DNA of 64,000 bases from assembly GCA_030066905.1 (NCBI GenBank), contig JASJAR010000019.1:1-64000 (forward strand), written 5' to 3'. Under the pieces are notes generated by a model that saw only the letters and a program-made list of their open reading frames with translations, did no database searches and was not told the DNA's origin. Below, one piece after another: positions 45,643 to 52,901 of this stretch. The first letter of the stretch is position 1; each line of letters begins with the position of its first letter. Origin of the DNA: Paracoccaceae bacterium. GTDB taxonomy: Bacteria > Pseudomonadota > Alphaproteobacteria > Rhodobacterales > Rhodobacteraceae. Both the position numbers and the translations under genes were made by a program.

Positions 45643-46488
45643 TTAGGTCGCCACCGGATCCACTGGAACCGGATGGAGGTGGCTGTCGGTGAAGCCCTCC
45701 GCGGCGTCTTCGAGTACCGCGATCGTCTCACCGCCGACCTGGACGAGCACATCGTCGCCGTCGGTCGTCCAAGACAATTCGGTGGCGTCCACGTAGTCGT
45801 GGCCTTCCTCGTCCGACACATCGCCGTAAACATAAAGACGTTCGCCCGCTTCGGTATCAAAATCGGTGATCGTGGCAGGGTTATTGTCTTCCGCCGCATC
45901 GTCGGTGTCGTAGATGAAGAAAGTGTCTCTGCCTTCGCCGCCCGAGGCGACATCGCCACCGGCAAAAAGCAACTGATCACTGCCGCCATTTCCGTTGAGA
46001 ATGTCGGTCTCGCCGTCATCGCCGTAGAAGTCCGAATGGGTGGAATTCCAAGAGCTGTCCTCATACCCGTTCGCGATCAGGTATTCACCGCCCTCACCGC
46101 CGAGGATCGTATCGGCCCCTTCACCTCCATTTAGGTAGTTCCAGCTGGTGGTCTGCGACGCATCGAGTGTGTCATTGCCGGCGCCGCCGTATAAATAATC
46201 GTAGCTGTAGTTATAGCCTGACTCATCGGTGCCGCTTTCAAGGTAGTCATCGCCACCGTGGCCGTTGAGGTAGTCCCAGCCGCCGTTCCCCAGAATCCAA
46301 TCACCCTCATCCTCGCCGTCAAGCGTCTCGCCGTCTTCCGTGCCCTCAATGAAGTTCAACTCTTCCTTGTTGACCTCTTCATTTTCTAGCGTCGTGGTCT
46401 CGATGCCGTCATCGTCGTCCCCGCCGCCAAGGCCCACGGCCGCGCCGCCAGCCAGCCCCAAAAGGAGCAATCCCAAAAGTACTTCCAT
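45643..46488 (-). CDS. Small RTX-like protein 1, N-terminally anchored
   Basis: 281 aa. It starts with MEVLLGLLLLGLAGGAAVGL, a hydrophobic, glycine-rich segment without basic residues, followed at once by an acidic stretch (GGGDDDDG). The body is strongly acidic and contains degenerate calcium-binding RTX units such as NGHGGDDYLE, YGGAGNDTLD and NGNGGSDQLLFAGGD. A final domain ITDFDTEAGERLYVYGDV...VLVQVGGETIAVLE resembles the end of M10-type C-terminal modules. There is no Asp plus three hydrophobics at the C-terminus, so type I secretion is not obvious. It is probably membrane-anchored or exported in another way. First of three paralogues in tandem. Upstream lies a CtrA box in a leader shared with paralogue 2. 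Confidence 0.78.
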   Translation of the reverse strand: MEVLLGLLLLGLAGGAAVGLGGGDDDDGIETTTLENEEVNKEELNFIEGTEDGETLDGEDEGDWILGNGGWDYLNGHGGDDYLESGTDESGYNYSYDYLYGGAGNDTLDASQTTSWNYLNGGEGADTILGGEGGEYLIANGYEDSSWNSTHSDFYGDDGETDILNGNGGSDQLLFAGGDVASGGEGRDTFFIYDTDDAAEDNNPATITDFDTEAGERLYVYGDVSDEEGHDYVDATELSWTTDGDDVLVQVGGETIAVLEDAAEGFTDSHLHPVPVDPVAT

Positions 46489-46550
46489 CGTTCCTGTCCC
46501 TTGATGACATCCGCGTCAGAAACGTGGTTAAGCAGGGATTAAGGCGCGAT
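46481..46550 (-). repeat. 70-base leader repeat, copy 1 (with CtrA box)
   Basis: Bases 46481-46550 are identical to 47545-47614 (offset 1064), from the start codon region outward. The repeat contains an AGGGACAGGAA ribosome-binding site and a CtrA box. Beyond the start codon the next ~60 coding bases remain nearly identical, then the coding sequences diverge. Confidence 0.85.
46528..46542 (-). promoter_or_regulatory. CtrA box upstream of RTX-like gene 1
   Basis: TTAA-N7-TTAA (46528-46531 and 46539-46542); on the minus strand TTAATCCCTGCTTAACC. It matches the alphaproteobacterial CtrA consensus fully and ends 40 bases before the start codon. Confidence 0.65.
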
Positions 46551-46610
46551 TGCGCCGCAATTGGGAGATTATCCGCACGATTTCAGGGTGTTGCGGCCCT
46601 GGAACGCATA

Positions 46611-46638
46611 GGGCCCCCGGCGCGAACCGAGGGCCTTT
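46611..46638. terminator. Terminator-like hairpin after RTX-like gene 2
   Basis: GGCCCCCGG (46612-46620) with CCGAGGGCC (46627-46635), one mismatch, then TTT. It resembles the hairpin after ilvE (45600-45617) and sits at the equivalent place relative to the next paralogue. It therefore looks like part of the duplicated unit. Confidence 0.55.
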
Positions 46639-46658
46639 GTCTCGTCGAACAACTTCTC

Positions 46659-47552
46659 TCAGAAAGCGTCTGACAGAATCGGCCTGAGGTTCTCGTAGGT
46701 GAAGCCGTCCGCGGCTCCTTGGAGTACCGCGACGGTCTCGCCGTCGACCGTGACCTCGACATCCCCGTCGTCCGTGAAGGCGTAATCCACGGCGCTTTCG
46801 TCGACTAGGGTATAGCCCTTCTCCGTCACGTCCCCGTAGACGTATAGGATCTCTCCGCCTGCTGAGTCGAAATCGGTGATGATGGCAGGGTTGTTGTCTT
46901 CGGCCGCATCGTCGGCGTCGAACATGTAGAAGAAATCCCGACCGTCCCCGCCCGAAACGATGTCGCCGCCGGCAAAAAACATACCATCGGATCCGCCATT
47001 GCCGTTCAGCACGTCGACCTCGCCGTCATCGGCGTACTCGTCAACATTGGATCCCGAGCTGTTGTAGGTCTCAAGGCCATTGGCATAAATACTGTCGCCG
47101 AATTCACTGCCTTCCACCGTGTCGGCACCTTCACCGCCATGGAGAAAGATATGGGGATCGTACGCGGCTACGACCGTCGAGCTATCGATGCCCGTGGCGT
47201 CGATCGTGTCGTCCCCAGCCCCGCCGAAGGCTGAGGCGAAGTAATAATAGTAGCTGGCTTCATCGTCGCCCGGCGGCGTCTCGGGGCCAAGCTCCAGGTA
47301 ATCGTCGCCGCCATTCCCATTGAGAATATCGCCGTCGCCCCCATTGCCGAGAACCCAATCGCCCTCTTCCCCGCCGTCCAGATAATCGCCGTTCTCTGTG
47401 CCCACGACTGGGTTGAGTTCTTCCTTGACCAACCCTTCCGTTTCCTCGTTGTCGAGCGTTGCCGCATCGTCGCCGTCGTCGTCCCCACCGCCGAGGCCCA
47501 CGGCCGCGCCGCCGGCCAGCCCCAGAAGGAGCAATCCCAAAAGAACTTCCAT
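46659..47552 (-). CDS. Small RTX-like protein 2, N-terminally anchored
   Basis: 297 aa. The first 24 residues match paralogue 1 (MEVLLGLLLLGLAGGAAVGL), and the same architecture follows: acidic linker, degenerate RTX units (LNGNGGDDYLELG, FGGAGDDTID, HGGEGADTVEGSEFGDSIYANG, NGNGGSDGMFFAGGD) and a closing ITDFDSAGGEILYVYGDV module. A Tyr-rich insertion (EASYYYYFASAFGG) is specific to this copy. No type I secretion signal is visible at the C-terminus (SDAF). Calcium binding is likely; the function is unknown. Confidence 0.78.
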   Translation of the reverse strand: MEVLLGLLLLGLAGGAAVGLGGGDDDGDDAATLDNEETEGLVKEELNPVVGTENGDYLDGGEEGDWVLGNGGDGDILNGNGGDDYLELGPETPPGDDEASYYYYFASAFGGAGDDTIDATGIDSSTVVAAYDPHIFLHGGEGADTVEGSEFGDSIYANGLETYNSSGSNVDEYADDGEVDVLNGNGGSDGMFFAGGDIVSGGDGRDFFYMFDADDAAEDNNPAIITDFDSAGGEILYVYGDVTEKGYTLVDESAVDYAFTDDGDVEVTVDGETVAVLQGAADGFTYENLRPILSDAF

Positions 47553-47614
47553 CGTTCCTGTCCCTTGATGACATCCGCGTCAGAAACGTGGTTAAGCAGG
47601 GATTAAGGCGCGAT
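47545..47614 (-). repeat. 70-base leader repeat, copy 2 (with CtrA box)
   Basis: Identical to 46481-46550. Outside this block the flanks differ (the next bases are CTGGAC here and TGCGCC at copy 1), so the duplication boundary is sharp. Confidence 0.85.
47592..47606 (-). promoter_or_regulatory. CtrA box upstream of RTX-like gene 2
   Basis: Same TTAA-N7-TTAA site as for gene 1 (47592-47595 and 47603-47606), 40 bases before the start codon. Confidence 0.65.
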
Positions 47615-47650
47615 CTGGACTCGGCTTGGGCCAATTCGTGAAGAGCCAAG

Positions 47651-47694
47651 TTTTTGTTTGCCAACAAAAAACCACTCTCCCGGGAGAGCGGTGG
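47651..47694 (-). terminator. Terminator of RTX-like gene 3 region
   Basis: CCAC (47672-47675) and TCTCCCGGGAGA (47676-47687) pair with themselves and with GTGG (47691-47694). Leftward this is followed by T6 (A run 47666-47671) and a second hairpin TTTTTGTT / AACAAAAA (47651-47670). It would end leftward transcripts from gene 3. Confidence 0.6.
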
Positions 47695-47815
47695 TGCGAT
47701 GTCACTTTGCTCCGGCGTCGGGCGGCCCTGCGTCTTCGGCGAACGCAGCGTCGTTCCTCGCGCGGCCGCAGCGACGCCTTCTTCGAACCGCACATCGTCA
47801 TCGGCAGCCGCGGCC

Positions 47816-47896
47816 GGCGCACTGACGCGGGACATCGCCGAAGGCTGGGAAAGGCCCGTGCGGAGCCCGTCGCGCGCGCCGGCGGTCGAGGACTAG
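47816..47896 (+). pseudogene. Remnant of an ilvE-like 3' end
   Basis: The frame GALTRDIAEGWERPVRS matches the last residues of ilvE (GALTRDVAEGYETLVRS) at 13 of 17 positions. At DNA level 39 of 51 bases (47816-47866 against 45541-45591) agree, with many differences at third codon positions. The frame then runs 10 codons to TAG at 47894-47896. Upstream of 47816 I see no further similarity. It looks like the leftover tail of an older or duplicated aminotransferase gene, in the same tail-to-tail position to RTX-like gene 3 as ilvE has to gene 1. Confidence 0.6.
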
Positions 47897-48671
47897 TTGC
47901 CGATATTGCTGTCCGAAAACGTATCGGCGACCCCGCGAATGATCAGCACCGTTTCGCGTTCAGACGCACCTCGACATCGTCGCCCGACGTCGTCCATGAG
48001 ATTTGCTCGGCAGGAACCACGCTGAGCCCCGCATCGACATCGCCGAAGATCGAAACGGTTTCGCCGCCCGCCGCATCGAAATCGGTGATGACCCCCTGGT
48101 TTCCGTCCGCCGTCGCATCGTCGGGATCGAAGAGCAGATAGGTGTCGCGCCCCTCCCCGCCCGACACGAGGTCGCCGCCGGTGAAGTGAATGAGGTCGTC
48201 GCCCCCATTGCCGTAGATCACGTCGGCCTCCCCATCGTCGCCGTAACGGTCGCTCACGCTGCCGCCAAAGCTGCTGTCGGTGTAGCCGCTGGCGAACACA
48301 TTGTCGTTGCCTTCGCCGCCGATGAGCGTGTCGGCCCCGGCGCCGCCATAAAGGGAATTCCCCGCGGTCGTCCCCGAGGCGTCGAGGATGTCGTCGCCTT
48401 CGCCGCCCATCAGCCACGAATAGCGGTCGCCGCTTTGTTCGACGAGGTCGTTGCCGCCATTGCCGGCCAGAACGTCCTGACCGCCATTGCCCACGACGCG
48501 GTCGCCTCCTTCGTTCCCGTCGAGGGTTTCGTCGGCGCTCGTGCCCGCCACAAGCTCGAGCGAGGCGACATCGATCGCGGTCTCGGCCTCGTCGCCCGAA
48601 GCGTCGTCGCCGAAGATCCAGATCGCGCCGCCGGCGAAGCCCAGAAGCAGCAAGCCCATCAGTGGGTCCAT
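47893..48671 (-). pseudogene. Small RTX-like protein 3, frameshifted near the 3' end
   Basis: From ATG 48671 the frame reads 242 aa to a stop at 47943. It starts with a hydrophobic segment (MDPLMGLLLLGFAGGAIWIF), then an acidic linker, RTX-like units (GNGGQDVLAGNGGNDLVE, YGGAGADTLIGGEGNDNVFASG, YGNGGDDLIHFTGGD) and an ITDFDAAGGETVSIFGDV module. After VEVRLN the paralogues continue with GETV-type sequence. Here a missing base near 47958-47962 changes the frame. Adding one base restores GETVLIIRGVADTF and a stop at 47893, giving 259 aa and a total divisible by three. The truncated protein lacks its last ~17 native residues and may still be made. No CtrA box of full consensus lies upstream. Confidence 0.7.
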
Positions 48672-48879
48672 CGTTACGATTCCTCACTCATACAAATAAA
48701 ATGCTCGGTGAGCGTGGCGGTCGCTATCGGGCCTCTGTGGCGGCAATGCGCCGATGCTCGGGCGATTTGTGACCTGGTTAACCGGAGCGCGCCGGCGCGG
48801 CGGGGGTCGCGACGCACGGGGCGGCCCCGACGGGTTGGCATCAACCCTTTCCTAACCAAGCGGCGGCAAAACTGTCCGT

Positions 48880-49809
48880 ATGCTCGATCTCGCCGCCGAC
48901 CCCGCTGCCGAACTCGCCCGTTACCGCGAGATCGAAGCCAGCGATACGGCATACCGGGCGGGGTTCGACTGGTCGGCCTCCTGGCGCCATCTCGAAAAGC
49001 GCCTGTCCGAGGGCGCTCTGCGGGAAATGGGCTTCACCGGCTTCGATGGCGCCGCGCTGATCGGCCGGATGATCCGCTGGATCGACCGGTTCGACTATCC
49101 TTGCGCCTTTGCGGACCCGAGGCTGGGCGACCTCGAGGCTGCCGCGCTGGCCGCCGACCGCGGCGGCCTGGCCGGCCTCGGGCTCGATCCCGGCGGTTTC
49201 GATCTCGCCGCCGTCGCGCGCTACACGGCACAGGACATCTTCTTCCAGCGCCTCGCCGTTGCAACCTCCGGGAACGACCGGTGCGAGACCGTGCTCGATT
49301 TCGGGGCGGGGCACGGGCGGCTTTTTGACCATTGGGTCCGGCGGGCGCGGTTTGCCTTTGCGACCGACGCCATGCCCGGGCCCTACCTCGCCCAGCGGCT
49401 TTGGGCACAGGCGCTCGGCCTCTCCATCAACGACTACATCGACGATCCGGGGCAGTTCTCGCCCCGACCGGGGGTGCTCAACCACCTGCCGGCCTGGCGT
49501 CTCGATCTCCTCCGGACGGGCGCCTTCGACGCCGTCTTCGCCATTCAGGTCCTGCGCGAAGTGTCAAAGCCCATGCTCGCCTACACTGTCGCCGAATTCG
49601 CCCGGCTCCTCCGGCCCGGGGGAAGGCTCTACATCCGCGACCATATCGGCTTTCACAACGTGAACGCCGGCGACCTCGACGCCCTCCTCAAAGCCACGGG
49701 TTTCGTTCTGGAATGGCGGCCCCATGTGATCGACCGCAGGGACATTCACGGCGTGCCGAGGATCTGGCGTCGGGCCGACGCCGCCGTGACGCTTGGCGGA
49801 CTTGTCTAA
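48880..49809 (+). CDS. SAM-dependent methyltransferase-like protein
   Basis: 309 aa. The class I methyltransferase motif I is VLDFGAGHGRLFDHW (about 138-152), followed by FAFATDAMPGPYLAQ and, after ~50 residues, the FDAVFAIQVLREVSKPML motif IV region and a LLRPGGRLYIRDH motif. An N-terminal domain of ~130 residues is unique. It probably methylates a small molecule or a polysaccharide component; the substrate is unknown. Its stop overlaps the stop of the convergent transporter gene (CTAA at 49806-49809). Confidence 0.72.
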   Translation: MLDLAADPAAELARYREIEASDTAYRAGFDWSASWRHLEKRLSEGALREMGFTGFDGAALIGRMIRWIDRFDYPCAFADPRLGDLEAAALAADRGGLAGLGLDPGGFDLAAVARYTAQDIFFQRLAVATSGNDRCETVLDFGAGHGRLFDHWVRRARFAFATDAMPGPYLAQRLWAQALGLSINDYIDDPGQFSPRPGVLNHLPAWRLDLLRTGAFDAVFAIQVLREVSKPMLAYTVAEFARLLRPGGRLYIRDHIGFHNVNAGDLDALLKATGFVLEWRPHVIDRRDIHGVPRIWRRADAAVTLGGLV

Positions 49810-50744
49810 CCGTCCTTCGACATCGCCGCCCGCGCCTGGCCGCGCCGGAGCTTCAATTGCCGCTCGCGGAAGATGATCAGCACGCCGGCGGCGATCACGA
49901 TCGCCGCGCCAATGAGCATCTGCGCCGTCGGCACCTCCTCGAACCAGACGAACCCGATCGCCACCGCAAAGAGGATCGAGGCATATTCGAACGGAGCCAC
50001 GATGCTCGCGTCCCCGTAGCGATAGGCGGTCGTCAGGAGGATCTGTCCGACCCCGCCGAGGAGCCCTGCCCCGACCAGAGCCGCGACCACGCCTGCACTC
50101 GGGACGACCCAGCCGAACGGTGCGGTCAGGAGGCTCAGGCTCGTCGCGGTCAGCGAGAAGTAAAAGACGATGGCCGCCGTCTCCTCGGTTTCGACCAGCC
50201 GGCGGATGAAGATCTGCGCGAACGCCGCAAAGAGGCTGCCCGTCAGCACGATCAGCGCGCCGAAGGCCAGCCGCGCATCCACCCCGCCATCGGTGAAGGC
50301 GGTGAGCCGCGGCCAGAGGATGATGAGCACCCCGGCCATCCCCATCGCCACTGCGGTGATCCGCACGATCCGGATCCGTTCGCCGAGCATCGCCGCAGCG
50401 AGCAGCACCACGAAGATCGGCATCGCGTACTGGATCGCCTTCACCTCCGAGAGCGGCAGGATCGCAAGGCCGGCAAAGCTCATCCCCATCGCGGTGGACC
50501 CGATGAGGCCGCGGTAGACATGGCCGACGGGGTTCTTCGCCTTGAGGCCGCTGTGTAACTCTCCCCGGGCAACGAGCCAGACGAGAATGACCGGGATCGC
50601 GAAGAACGAGCGGAAGAACACCGCCTGACCGGGGGGCACCTCGGCGCTGGCGGCCTTCACCAGAGCGGCCATCAGAACGAACAGCAGAACCGAAACGACC
50701 TTCAGCCCGATCGCCCGGGTCGCATTTGCGGGGGCGACGGACAT
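49806..50744 (-). CDS. EamA/DMT-family transporter
   Basis: 312 aa with ten hydrophobic segments arranged as two EamA repeats (about 10-145 and 155-290). FFRSFFAIPVIL, GHVYRGLIGSTAMGMSF and the AIQYAMPIFVVLLAAAMLGERI segment with its Glu are typical of the RhaT/S-adenosylmethionine-type DMT transporters. A short basic C-terminus follows. Inner membrane; the metabolite carried is unknown. Confidence 0.85.
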   Translation of the reverse strand: MSVAPANATRAIGLKVVSVLLFVLMAALVKAASAEVPPGQAVFFRSFFAIPVILVWLVARGELHSGLKAKNPVGHVYRGLIGSTAMGMSFAGLAILPLSEVKAIQYAMPIFVVLLAAAMLGERIRIVRITAVAMGMAGVLIILWPRLTAFTDGGVDARLAFGALIVLTGSLFAAFAQIFIRRLVETEETAAIVFYFSLTATSLSLLTAPFGWVVPSAGVVAALVGAGLLGGVGQILLTTAYRYGDASIVAPFEYASILFAVAIGFVWFEEVPTAQMLIGAAIVIAAGVLIIFRERQLKLRRGQARAAMSKDG

Positions 50745-50786
50745 GGCCGCGGTTCTAGCGGCTCGGCGCCGCCGCCGCCAGCGGCG

Positions 50787-50975
50787 TCAGGTTTTCCGGG
50801 CGATCGCGAGGTAATGGGTGAGCTTGGCTTTCGCGTCGCGCGTCCGGGCCCGCCGGAAGAGGTTCTCAAAGAGCGGCGTGAGGCCGCCTTCCGGCCGGCG
50901 GTCCATCGCCGCGAACCGCGGCAGACGGGCCCCGCGGCGCGACCGGTGGGTATGGTCGATGATCGAACGTCGCAT
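50787..50975 (-). CDS. Small basic protein, unknown function
   Basis: 62 aa, strongly basic (about a quarter Arg/Lys/His), no signal peptide or membrane segment. It starts MRRSIIDHTHRSRRGARLP and ends in a predicted helix KAKLTHYLAIARKT. A very good ribosome-binding site (AGGGAGG, six to seven bases upstream) argues that it is translated. It lies between queG and the EamA transporter on the same strand. I recognise no family. Confidence 0.6.
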   Translation of the reverse strand: MRRSIIDHTHRSRRGARLPRFAAMDRRPEGGLTPLFENLFRRARTRDAKAKLTHYLAIARKT

Positions 50976-51040
50976 GTATATCCTCCCTGGATCACCCCGG
51001 AACTATACCACGGATCGCCCGCGCCCGGCGTTGCGGTGGG

Positions 51041-52096
51041 TCAATCGGCGCCGTCGAGGCGACGAAGCGCCCAGCGCGCGGCATCGGCGACGGCGGGGTC
51101 GGCATCGCCGGTCAGCGGCCGCAGCGCCGCGGCAAGGGACCGGATGCCCGAATTGCCGATGGCATAGGCCACGTTGCGGACGAAACGGTCGCGCCCGATC
51201 CGCTTGATGGGGCTTTTGCGGAACATCTGTCGAAAGCCCGCATCGTCGAGGGCTGCGAGCCGGGCAAGCTCGGGAGCGTCGGTCGCCTCCCGGCCGGCAT
51301 AACCCGTCTCGGTGGCGACCTGGGCGAACTTGTTCCAGGGGCAAACGCTGAGGCAATCGTCGCAGCCGTAGATGCGGTTGCCGATCCCTTCCCGCAGGTC
51401 GGGGGCGACCGGCCCCTTATGCTCGATGGTCAGATAGGAAATGCAGCGTCGCGCATCGAGCTTGTAGGGGGCCGGAAAGGCATCCGTCGGGCAGATGTCG
51501 AGGCAGGCGCGGCAGGTGCCGCAATGGTCGGTCTCGGGGGCATCCGCCTCGAGCTCGAGCGTGGTGAAGATCGCGCCGAGAAAGAACCAGCTTCCGAGCG
51601 CGCGGCTGACGAGGTTGGTGTGCTTGCCCTGCCAGCCGAGCCCCGCGGCGGCCGCCAGGGGCTTCTCCATCACCGGCGCGGTATCGACAAAGACCTTGAT
51701 CTCCGCCTCGGCCCCCTCCCGCCGCCGCGCCTCTTCGAGCAGCCAGCGCCCCAGCCGCTTCAGCCGCTTCTTGACGAGATCGTGGTAATCGGCGCCCCGC
51801 GCATAAACGCTGATCGCCCCCCGGTCGGGACGGTCGAGCACCTCCATCGGGTCGACATCGGGCGTGTAGACCTCCGCCAGCATGATCACCGAGCGGGCCT
51901 CGGGCCAGAGTGCCGCAGGGTCGCCCCGCCAATGGGCCCGCTCCGCCATCCAGCCCATCTGCCCATGGTGTCCGGCGGCGAGGTATTCGGCGAGCCCCGC
52001 CGCGGCCTCCGGCGCCGCGTCGGGCCGGGTCACGCGGCATCCCGCGAAACCCTCGACCGCCGCCCGGTCCAGAAGTGCGGCCTTCAGGCCCTTCAT
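51041..52096 (-). CDS. queG: Epoxyqueuosine reductase
   Basis: 351 aa from ATG 52096; a start 39 bases upstream would read through a common intergenic sequence and is less likely. Two [4Fe-4S] sets, [12 protein letters not shown] and [11 protein letters not shown], the conserved [14 protein letters not shown] segment for the cobalamin pocket, and a C-terminal HEAT-like tail (about 290-351) with [12 protein letters not shown] identify QueG. It reduces epoxyqueuosine to queuosine in tRNA. Cytoplasmic. Downstream of the GST gene on the same strand. Confidence 0.94.
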   Translation of the reverse strand: MKGLKAALLDRAAVEGFAGCRVTRPDAAPEAAAGLAEYLAAGHHGQMGWMAERAHWRGDPAALWPEARSVIMLAEVYTPDVDPMEVLDRPDRGAISVYARGADYHDLVKKRLKRLGRWLLEEARRREGAEAEIKVFVDTAPVMEKPLAAAAGLGWQGKHTNLVSRALGSWFFLGAIFTTLELEADAPETDHCGTCRACLDICPTDAFPAPYKLDARRCISYLTIEHKGPVAPDLREGIGNRIYGCDDCLSVCPWNKFAQVATETGYAGREATDAPELARLAALDDAGFRQMFRKSPIKRIGRDRFVRNVAYAIGNSGIRSLAAALRPLTGDADPAVADAARWALRRLDGAD

Positions 52097-52159
52097 CTTG
52101 GCCAAAATACCGCGGGGGAGCCCGGCCCCAGACATGGGGCTGGGCGGGGGCAGCGCCCC

Positions 52160-52825
52160 TCAGAAATCGAGATCCGCATAATGCGCCGCCGGCGGGAATC
52201 CGGGCACCTGATCGGCCAAAACCGACCGGAAGGCGGGGCGCGACTTGATCTTGGCATACCAGTCGCGCACGCCCTCGTTGCGGTTCCAGTCCACATCCGA
52301 GATGTAATCGAGGCACGACAGATGCGCAGCGGCCGCGAAATCCGCAACCGTCATCGCATTGCCCGCCAGCCAGCGCCGCTCTTCGAGAAGCCAGCCGAGA
52401 TAGTCGAGATGGAACTTGATCGCCTTGGCCCCCGCCTTCACGTTGCCGCTGTCGGGGTAGCCGGATTTCGTGATCTTCTTGTTCACCCGCTCGTAGAGCA
52501 GTTTCGAGGTGACCTCGGCGTGGAACTTGTCATCGAACCAGCCCACGAGGCGGCGCACCTCGGCCCGCTCGGCGGGCGCGCCGGGAAGAAGCGCCGGCTC
52601 GGGATGGGTTTCCTCGAGATATTCGGTAATCGCGTTCGATTCCGCAAGCGTCAGCCCGTCGATCTTGATCACCGGCACCTGGCCGGCGGGGTTGCGGCGC
52701 AGGAAATCCGCCTCCCGCTCCCAGTAGCGTTCCTCGACGAGGTCCACGTCGAGCTTCTTTTCGGCCAGCACCAGGCGGACCTTGCGGCAAAACGGAGAGA
52801 GCGGGACGTGGTAGAGGCGTATCAT
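52160..52825 (-). CDS. Glutathione S-transferase family protein
   Basis: 221 aa. The thioredoxin-like domain starts LYHVPLSPFCRKVRLVLAEK with SPFCRK at the active-site position, then NPAGQVPVI (cis-Pro) and LAESNAITEYLEE. The helical domain has the AMTVADFAAAAHLSCLDYISDVDW capping motif. It resembles bacterial GSTs of the same group as 25539-26156 but shares only family-level similarity with that one. Substrate unknown. Confidence 0.87.
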   Translation of the reverse strand: MIRLYHVPLSPFCRKVRLVLAEKKLDVDLVEERYWEREADFLRRNPAGQVPVIKIDGLTLAESNAITEYLEETHPEPALLPGAPAERAEVRRLVGWFDDKFHAEVTSKLLYERVNKKITKSGYPDSGNVKAGAKAIKFHLDYLGWLLEERRWLAGNAMTVADFAAAAHLSCLDYISDVDWNRNEGVRDWYAKIKSRPAFRSVLADQVPGFPPAAHYADLDF

Positions 52826-52901
52826 CGCAACATCTTGGGTCCGGTTCGCTCCTCAATGCCCCAGCGAGCGGCCGGGTTCAACTCCGGCGCCGCCAGCGGG
52901 G

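Noticed and set aside
47654-47896. 80-codon plus-strand frame that includes the ilvE-like tail as a real gene
   Set aside because: Only its last 27 codons carry recognisable similarity; the first part is low-complexity and lacks a ribosome-binding site, so it is annotated as a remnant.
47940-47970. Programmed ribosomal frameshift in RTX-like gene 3
   Set aside because: No slippery heptamer or following stem-loop is visible; a one-base deletion or sequencing error explains the data better.
48767-48781. CtrA box upstream of RTX-like gene 3 (TTGT-N7-TTAA)
   Set aside because: Only six of eight fixed positions match and it lies about 100 bases from both flanking genes, so it is not distinguishable from chance.
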